The notes under the pieces are model-generated. The model was not told the DNA's origin. It did no database searches and worked only from the letters and a program-made list of their open reading frames with translations. This document shows, piece by piece, positions 58,743 to 64,000 of a stretch of 64,000 nt of DNA (position 1 is its first letter; the number at the start of each line of letters is the position of its first letter). Both the position numbers and the translations under genes were made by a program. The stretch comes from CAXMQZ01 sp963719055 (GTDB lineage: Bacteria; Acidobacteriota; Thermoanaerobaculia; Multivoradales; JAHEKO01): contig CAVRAU010000022.1 in NCBI GenBank assembly GCA_963719055.1, forward strand, positions 170,813-234,812, read 5' to 3'.

Positions 58743-58768
58743 AGGTTTTTAGAGTACTCTAAAAACCT
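58743..58768. promoter_or_regulatory. perfect 26-bp palindrome, probable DtxR-family operator
   Basis: Each 13-base arm is AGGTTTTTAGAGT and its complement, with no central gap. It lies in the only intergenic region between the divergent feo operon (start 58681) and the anion transporter gene (start 58820). The TTTTAGAG...CTCTAAAA shape resembles DtxR/MntR-type binding sites. The AT-rich arms probably overlap promoter elements for one or both genes. Confidence 0.78.
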
Positions 58769-58819
58769 GAATCTGTCAATGGCGCCCTGGAGATATCGAT
58801 TCCCTAGTATCCTTGGTTT

Positions 58820-60541
58820 GTGAGCATGAAGACCTCGGGCACGGTCGGTAGCAAGTCCATCGGCTTCGTAGTCGGCCTGGTGGGATTCATGGCCACTCTC
58901 CTGACCCCCTACCTCGATAACTTACCCGAGAAAAGCCTGCTTTTGGTAGGTTCGACAGCCACCGCTCTCGGTCTGGTGGCACTCGTGGTTGTCCGCCGGA
59001 AGAGACACTTGAGCTTGGTGGCGGTGGGCATCATCACGGTCGGACTGGTCGTCGTCCTCGCACCGTTCCTCTTGAGCTTGCCGCGGGCCGCTCGTCATAC
59101 GCTGGCGGTCACGATTCTCATGGCGGCATGGTGGATGACGGTCGCCATTCCGATACCGGCGACGTCGATCCTGCCGGTGGTGTTGTTTCCCCTGCTGGGC
59201 ATTCTGCCCAGTGGATCCACCGCTGCCAACTATGCCAACAACAACATCTTCTTGTTTCTCGGAGGCTTCATCCTGGCGTTGGGAATCGAGCGTTGGTCTC
59301 TGCATCGCAGAATCGCGCTCCACATCGTGCGCGTTGTCGGCACCAACCCGGCGCGGATGGTGCTGGGGTTCATGTTGGCGACGGCGTTTCTGTCGATGTG
59401 GATCTCCAATACGGCCACGGCTCTGATGATGCTGCCGATCGCGTTGGCCGTCATCGGTTCTATGCGGGAAGCCGCGGGTGGCCAGAGCATGGGCGGGTTC
59501 GCGCCGGCGCTGTTGCTGGGTGTCGCCTATTCCGCCTCGATCGGGGGCCTGGCGACACCGATCGGCACGCCACCCAACATCTCGTTCCTCCGTATTCTCG
59601 AGATTCTCTATCCGCAGGCACCGACCTTCTCTTTCGGCCGCTGGATGCTCGCGTTTCTGCCCTTGGTCATCATCTTCCTCCCTGTGGCCTGGCTGATGCT
59701 GACGCGTGTCGTTCACCGACTGCAACGGGGCACCGTGGGGGCGGGTGGCCAGGTTATCCGGGAAGAGATTCTCGGCTTGGGGCCCATGAGCGTGCCCGAG
59801 AGCCGCATGCTGTGGATCTTTACCACTACCGCTGTTCTCTGGGTCACGAGGGGGGACTTGGAGTTGGGAACCCTGACGATTCCCGGATGGGCGGGTCTGG
59901 TGGAGCGAGCTCTGGGCTTGGAACATTTCTCCAGCTACCTGCACGATGCCACGGTCGCCGTGGGCATGGCTGTGTTGACGTTCCTGGTTCCGGCAGACAG
60001 GGATGAAGAGGGCAGACCCCGGAAACTGATGGATTGGGAAACCGCGGTCCGCCTGCCCTGGGGAATCCTGCTCTTGTTCGGAGGTGGTTTCGCTCTCGCC
60101 CTGGCTTTCAAGGAATCGGGGCTGTCCCAGCACATGGGCGAGGCCTTTGCGGGGCGGTTGGAGGGCTTCCATCCGCTTTTCCTGGTGGCGGCGATCTGCT
60201 TCCTGCTGACGTTTCTGACCGAGGTCACATCGAACACTGCCACGACCGAGGTCGTGCTGCCGGTGCTGGCGGGCACCGCCGGAGCGATGGGGATCAACCC
60301 GCTTCTCGTCATGATCCCGGCGACCCTGTCCGCGAGCTGTGCCTTCATGCTGCCCATCGCGACGCCGCCCAATGCCATTATCTTTGGTTCGGGTCAGGTC
60401 GAGATGCGGCAGATGATCCGGGCGGGGATCTGGCTCAACTTTATCGGGGTGATCCTCATCTCCCTGGTCTTCTACTTTCTGTCGTCGCATCTGCTGGGAA
60501 TCGATTTGACGACGGTTCCCGCGTGGGCCGTCAACCAGTGA
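58820..60541 (+). CDS. DASS/SLC13-family anion:sodium symporter
   Basis: An intact 573-residue membrane transporter with about 13 helices. Both SNT signature motifs are present: SNTATALMMLPIALAV in the first half and SNTATTEVVLPVLAG in the second, plus IGGLATPIGTPPN and MLPIATPPNAIIFGSG. These are the sodium and carboxylate/sulfate sites of the divalent anion:sodium symporter family. The substrate could be a C4-dicarboxylate, citrate or sulfate. The start is GTG 58820 or ATG 58826. It shares its upstream region and the 26-bp palindrome with the feo operon, so metal-dependent control is possible. Confidence 0.9.
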   Translation: MSMKTSGTVGSKSIGFVVGLVGFMATLLTPYLDNLPEKSLLLVGSTATALGLVALVVVRRKRHLSLVAVGIITVGLVVVLAPFLLSLPRAARHTLAVTILMAAWWMTVAIPIPATSILPVVLFPLLGILPSGSTAANYANNNIFLFLGGFILALGIERWSLHRRIALHIVRVVGTNPARMVLGFMLATAFLSMWISNTATALMMLPIALAVIGSMREAAGGQSMGGFAPALLLGVAYSASIGGLATPIGTPPNISFLRILEILYPQAPTFSFGRWMLAFLPLVIIFLPVAWLMLTRVVHRLQRGTVGAGGQVIREEILGLGPMSVPESRMLWIFTTTAVLWVTRGDLELGTLTIPGWAGLVERALGLEHFSSYLHDATVAVGMAVLTFLVPADRDEEGRPRKLMDWETAVRLPWGILLLFGGGFALALAFKESGLSQHMGEAFAGRLEGFHPLFLVAAICFLLTFLTEVTSNTATTEVVLPVLAGTAGAMGINPLLVMIPATLSASCAFMLPIATPPNAIIFGSGQVEMRQMIRAGIWLNFIGVILISLVFYFLSSHLLGIDLTTVPAWAVNQ

Positions 60542-60543
60542 CC

Positions 60544-60565
60544 GCAACCCCTCGGTGGGTTTTGC
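60544..60565 (+). terminator. possible intrinsic terminator
   Basis: GCAACCC...GGGTTTTGC forms a short hairpin with TTTT immediately after the stem, three bases after the stop of the anion transporter. The stem is short (five to seven pairs with a bulge). Confidence 0.45.
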
Positions 60566-60576
60566 GTAATAGTCTT

Positions 60577-60879
60577 ATGGTTGTGATGACCCAGTGGCGT
60601 TGTCTGCTCGGAGGTCTGGCCTTGACCCTGGTCCTGGCGGCCAGTCTTGGCTGTTCTCCTGCCGAGACCGCTCTACCGTTGAGCTCGGCTGAGACAGCCG
60701 ACTCCCTGGGGGGTGGGTCGTTGGAGACCACACCGGCGCCGCTGGCGGGGTCATCCAGCTTGGGATCGGACGGGACGGACGGACTTGGCGCGTTTCCGAC
60801 GTTTATGCCTCCCGTAGCTCTGGGCACCGACACGCAGGAGTGCCAATTGGGAACCGACCCTTACAGCACGTGCATCTAG
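60577..60879 (+). CDS. small lipoprotein of unknown function
   Basis: A protein of 100 residues with an N-terminal signal and lipobox (LTLVLAASLGCSP). The mature part is short, low in complexity and rich in Ser, Gly and Thr, with FPTFMPPVALGTDTQECQLG near the end. ATG 60577 and ATG 60586 both fit; the second begins closer to the basic residue of the signal. I find no family. It lies 30 bases before the PDZ-protein gene on the same strand and may share its transcript. Confidence 0.6.
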   Translation: MVVMTQWRCLLGGLALTLVLAASLGCSPAETALPLSSAETADSLGGGSLETTPAPLAGSSSLGSDGTDGLGAFPTFMPPVALGTDTQECQLGTDPYSTCI

Positions 60880-60909
60880 CCGTTTGCGGCATTACGGAGG
60901 AACGTCGAC

Positions 60910-61422
60910 ATGAAGAAGCTCATGACCACCACACTCACCCTGGCGTTGATGATGCCCATGACCCCCTTGTTGGCGGGCGACGAGGGCGAGAAGACCTGCC
61001 CAGAAGAAGTGGCCACCTGCGCCAGGATGATGCAGGAGAACATGAAAGAGCGTGGCTGGGTGGGAATCAACATGGACTACGACAAGGAGCGAGGGGTCAC
61101 GGTTATCAGCAATGTCGTAGGGCACAGCCCAGCCGAGCGGGCCGGCTTTCAGGTGGGAGACGTGCTGCTGGGTCTGAATGGTGTCGACTACACAGAAGAG
61201 AACGAGAAGTCCCTCAAAACCGAGTATGCCTCCTTCAAGCCGGGCAAGACCGTCACCTTCAAGGTGCAGCGCAGCGGCAAACCGCTCGACATCGAGGTCG
61301 AGCTGGAACAGATACCCCAAGCCATCCTGGCCCAGTGGGTGGGTCAACACATCCTGGACTACCACCTGGCTGAGGCCGAAGTCGCCACCGTGGAAGACGA
61401 AGAAAGCGACGAAAGCCCCTAA
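60910..61422 (+). CDS. secreted PDZ-domain protein
   Basis: An intact 170-residue protein with a signal peptide (MKKLMTTTLTLALMMPMTPLLAG) and one PDZ domain at about 48-125: GWVGINMDYDKERGVTVISNVVG, then HSPAERAGFQVGDVLLGLNG and VTFKVQRSGKPLDIEVEL (the motifs GINMDY, SPAERAGFQVGDVL). A strong ribosome site GGAGGAACG precedes the ATG. No protease domain is attached, so it is likely a periplasmic binding or adaptor protein. Confidence 0.85.
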   Translation: MKKLMTTTLTLALMMPMTPLLAGDEGEKTCPEEVATCARMMQENMKERGWVGINMDYDKERGVTVISNVVGHSPAERAGFQVGDVLLGLNGVDYTEENEKSLKTEYASFKPGKTVTFKVQRSGKPLDIEVELEQIPQAILAQWVGQHILDYHLAEAEVATVEDEESDESP

Positions 61423-61498
61423 CACCCGTCGCCCCAATCGTTGAACTGCTCGATAAGATGACCCGCAACTCTGGTGACGGGAACAGGGAGGCACCTAG

Positions 61499-62486
61499 AT
61501 CATTTACAAGAGGATTGCCTTCGTCGGGTTGATAGCGGTTGTCGGAGCGCTGGCTGCCTTCGCCGAGGACAAACTCGAGGTGGATCCGAACGATCCGCTT
61601 CCTTCGGGAGTGGAACAGTTGCTTCCGCGAGGGCGTATTGCAGCGGTGTTCGCACCTGAGTTCGTTTCGGCCGCGGAGGCCGAGATCTCCGACGATGCCT
61701 GGGTATTGGGTGTCTTGATCGAAGGTGAGCCGAAGGCCTACAGCCTCAATCTCCTCAACCGACACGAGGTCGTCAACGATCACAGCGGCGATACGGCCTT
61801 CGCCGCCGTGTGGTGACCCCTGGCCAATACGGCCGTAGTTTACGACCGCAGTGTGGGCGATGAGGAGCTCAACTTCGAGGCCTCCGGGGCCCTCTTGGAC
61901 GCTTCGCTGGTGATGCGAGATCGAGAGACCGATAGCTGGTGGTCCATCATGACCTCCGACGCGATCGGTGGCGATCTCGACGGTACCGATCTGGTGGTGC
62001 TCCCAGCCGGCGAAAAGGTGACCTGGAAGAACTGGCGACGAACGATATCCGGACACCCTGGTCCTGTCGGTGGAAGGCGAAGAGCACGTCGACACCAACC
62101 CCTATGACAACTACTTCTCCTCCGAGGGCACCTTCCGGGATCTGGAGATCGAAGACCAGAGACTCGAGCCGAAGGCCCCCATCTACAGCTTTTGGTACAA
62201 CGACGAACCCTGGGCCGTGCCCCACGAGGCCTACAGAGGCGGCAAGGTCTTCAAGGTAGAGGGCCTCGGCGGCAAGAGTCTGCTCCTCTACCGAACCAAG
62301 GATGGCCCCATCTATGAGAGCAGCCGCGCCTACTTGATCAGCGACGATCTGGCGGCCGCCATGAGCCCCAAGAAGCTTCTGGCCCAGGTCGACTCCGGCG
62401 CCGCCGGCGTCGAGCCTCTTCCTGGATTCGATACCTTCTGGTACACCTGGGTCGCGGTCAACCAGAACACCCACCTCATCCCGTAG
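61499..62486 (+). CDS. DUF3179-family protein with in-frame TGA, possible selenoprotein
   Basis: About 328 residues. The signal-like start KRIAFVGLIAVVGALAAFAED is followed by PLPSGVEQLLPRGRI, NLLNRHEVVNDHSGDTAFAAVW, then TGA (61814-61816), then in the same frame PLANTAVVYDRSVGDEELNF and DRETDSWWSIMTSDAIGG. In DUF3179 proteins the position of the TGA is a conserved Cys (CPL). Coding sense continues unchanged on both sides, unlike the frame changes seen elsewhere. One true frame change lies near 62035, after which YPDTLVLSVEG and WYNDEPWAVP reach the stop. The start is unclear: ATC 61499 follows a GGGAGG ribosome site where ATG would be expected; TTG 61529 is an alternative. The TGA may be selenocysteine, a nonsense mutation or a base error. 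Confidence 0.68.
61830..61848 (+). promoter_or_regulatory. SECIS-like stem-loop downstream of in-frame TGA
   Basis: Bases 61830-61848 can fold as CGG-C-CGTA / GTT loop / TACG-A-CCG: four upper pairs, one C-A mismatch, three lower pairs. The loop begins with G and lies 21 bases after the TGA, within the 16-37-base window and G-in-loop rule described for bacterial SECIS elements. The stem is short, so this is suggestive only. Confidence 0.35.
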
Positions 62487-62494
62487 TGGCCGCT

Positions 62495-62890
62495 CTTTAG
62501 GCGGCGATTGTCAAGTGTGCGCAGGAATTCTCTTGGGAGGGGGCTTGTCCCGGTTTGAGAAACGTCCTTGCTCTTGGGTGTCACAGTTGTGGGTTTCGTT
62601 GCATTGGTTGCTGATGACGCACCAGCCACTCTTCAGGATCAAGGCATGAAGGGCGATGTTTTGCACTCCGGCCCCTGGCCTCTTCGAGGCCCCAGAAACC
62701 CGTTGGTACCAGGCCGTGTCCATGGGGTGACTCAGTCACATGGCTCCGGGTCTCTTGACCCGGTCCAGCCCCTAGCGGGATCACGGCATGGGCGTCACCC
62801 GCCGAGCAAGAGTTAAAAGCCCCGAGATCGCCTCCTCCCAGCCTTCCTGGTTTTTGGCCAAGCCACTACCTGGTTGACGGCCTCGGGGCC
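62495..62890 (-). ncRNA. non-coding region downstream of the IS110 transposase, strongly structured
   Basis: No supported gene lies between the DUF3179 stop and the transposase stop. Two clear hairpins are present: CCGGGTC-TCTT-GACCCGG (62746-62763, perfect seven pairs) and GTGACT-C-AGTCAC (62727-62739), flanked by CCAT/ATGG that can extend the stem. Such a structured 400-base tail beside an IS110/IS1111 transposase may include the element end and a guide (bridge/seeker) RNA. Boundaries cannot be set from one copy. Confidence 0.35.
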
Positions 62891-62894
62891 AGAG

Positions 62895-63915
62895 TTATCT
62901 AAACAGTCGCGCTGGCTCGTAGGGCACCTGGTTGCGCATCATGAAATATGCCGCCCGTGCCAGCTTGTCGGCCAGGGCTCGGATCGCCACCAGGGCACAG
63001 GTCTTGGAGCGCTTTTTCTCGTGCCACTTACGCGCACTGGGTTGATAGCGCACCGCGAAATGTGCGGCCTCATGGTAGGCCCAGGAGAGATAGGCATTGC
63101 CGTTCTTGCGTAAGCCCTGACCCTTACGACGTTGGTTCGACAGGCGTTCCGAGCGCACCAGCCGGCAGTAGGAGGTGTAGGCCCCGACGCCCGCGAAGCG
63201 GGAAAGGTCTCCGGTTTCGCACTGGATGGTACTGGCCAGGATCGGGCCCACGCCCGGGATCGTCGTCAGGACCGAGAAGGCCTGTCCCTGTCGAGCCTCT
63301 TTCAGGACCACGCCTTCCAGCCGCACGATCTGCTCGTTGAGGGTCTCGATCACCGCCAGGGTCGTCGTCATCGATAGGCGCACATGCTCGTCTTCGATCC
63401 AGCTGGACAGATCCTCTTCGCTCAGGTGCTCGAGCGCGTTGCCGCTCAGGCGCCGAGCGGTGGTCCGTTCCAGGATATTGCGCAGGCTCAACCGGCAGGC
63501 CACCCGCTGGCGCACCAGCTGCACGCGCTTGCGCGGCAGCCCCCGGACCGCACGCTCCTCGGGCGGACAGATCCAGCCGGTGGGGAGAATCCCGAGGCGC
63601 AGCAGCTTCGCCAACCAGCGAGCATCACTGCGATCATCCGTGTACTTCAGACCCTCGTACTGCTTCGCCGCTAGCGTATTGACCAGGTGCACGATGTGGC
63701 CCTCCTCACGCAGACCATCCACCAGCCAGTACCAGTTGAAGGTCGACTCGACCGCGATATGCCTGCAAGCTCACTTCGGTGCGGCTCCGGACTCGACGAA
63801 TTCCGTCCATAGACATTCGACAGCCGCTGACCCAGGTGACTTCGTCCTGCGGACCTGTGACTACCAGATAGCTGTTGTTTACTGCATGAAGATCGATTCC
63901 GCAATACAGTGACAT
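62895..63915 (-). mobile_element. IS110-family transposase, frameshifted
   Basis: About 340 residues. The start ATG 63915 has AAGGAGGAG upstream. The N-terminus MSLYCGIDLHAVNNSYLVV holds the first Asp of the DEDD RuvC-like domain. After a frame change near 63760 come LRLGILPTGWICPPEERAVR, a coiled helical region and the Transposase_20 domain with LTTIPGVGPILASTI, FAGVGAYTSYCRLVRSE and KRSKTCALVAIRALADKL. The Ser/Tyr region of the C-terminal domain is present. IS110 elements lack long terminal inverted repeats, so the ends are not visible. The right side of the element runs out of the window. Confidence 0.88.
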
Positions 63916-63932
63916 CTGCTCCTCCTTATTGT

Positions 63933-63998
63933 GTGGCAATGGATGCTTCGGTAAACCAAGTTTGCCACCGGAGGAGCACTTGCTCACCTAAGTGCTCC
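63933..63998 (-). ncRNA. two stem-loops upstream of the IS110 transposase (possible bridge-RNA part)
   Basis: GTGGCAA (63933-63939) pairs with TTGCCAC (63962-63968), and GGAGCACTT (63973-63981) pairs perfectly with AAGTGCTCC (63990-63998). Both lie in the 85 bases between the transposase start and the window edge. IS110 bridge RNAs are encoded in this upstream end, but the sequence stops before the whole RNA could be seen. Confidence 0.4.
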
Positions 63999-64000
63999 GC

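Noticed and set aside
58922..60547. Minus-strand open frame of 541 codons opposite the DASS transporter
   Set aside because: Extremely Gln/Arg/His-rich shadow translation; the plus strand encodes a complete transporter with both SNT motifs.

Overview
The window comes from a GC-rich (roughly 60 % or more) Gram-negative bacterium, most plausibly an Acidobacteriota. The signs are a complete heptose-nucleotide pathway for lipopolysaccharide inner core (hldD-gmhB-gmhA-hldE), a VWFA-related protein of the type common in Acidobacteria, many large secreted or lipoprotein enzymes (sulfatase-like, C25 and S9 peptidases), and a remnant of a TonB-dependent receptor. No rRNA, tRNA or CRISPR array was recognised.

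Layout. 1-1052: the 3' end of a YgeW-type knotted carbamoyltransferase and an LCIB-type carbonic anhydrase. 1084-17500: envelope and secreted proteins (two sulfatase-like proteins, a SUMF1-like protein, a C25 peptidase, a membrane spermidine-synthase-like protein, a PpiC lipoprotein, membrane glycosyltransferase-like proteins). 17636-20149: a small lipoprotein, an aspartate-carbamoyltransferase-like gene and carbamate kinase. 20154-32301: LPS and surface-glycan genes (two ArnT-like transferases, a DegT aminotransferase, a flippase-like protein, an aminotransferase, a GT9, the heptose operon and a PilZ protein). 32320-39038: a tightly coupled minus-strand operon with a fused 2Fe-2S/molybdenum hydroxylase resembling selenium-dependent xanthine dehydrogenase, an SsnA-type amidohydrolase and two PLP enzymes. 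39248-46333: a toxin-antitoxin island with at least five modules plus a damaged PIN/nucleotidyltransferase operon. 46498-51500: hydantoinase/dihydropyrimidinase and a three-subunit xanthine dehydrogenase. 51575-62486: an S9 peptidase, a membrane-TPR protein, a feo iron operon with a membrane-tethered DtxR-FeoA regulator, a DASS transporter, a PDZ protein and a DUF3179 protein. 62895-63915: an IS110-family transposase.

How it fits together. YgeW, carbamoyltransferase, carbamate kinase, SsnA, hydantoinase and two molybdenum hydroxylases form the gene set expected for purine/hydantoin breakdown with ATP recovery from carbamoyl phosphate. The carbonic anhydrase beside ygeW could handle the CO2 released. 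The feo operon could feed iron to the 2Fe-2S enzymes.

Quality warning. About 20 genes, including pathway genes such as gmhA, hldE and feoB, are interrupted by single-base frame changes while homology continues in the next frame. This looks much more like uncorrected sequencing indels than decay. Such genes are reported as one locus with approximate frame-change positions. The most unusual points are an in-frame TGA at a normally cysteine position in the DUF3179 gene with a SECIS-like hairpin downstream, near-leaderless promoters shared by the toxin-antitoxin modules, and the membrane-anchored DtxR-FeoA-FeoA regulator with a perfect 26-bp palindrome upstream.
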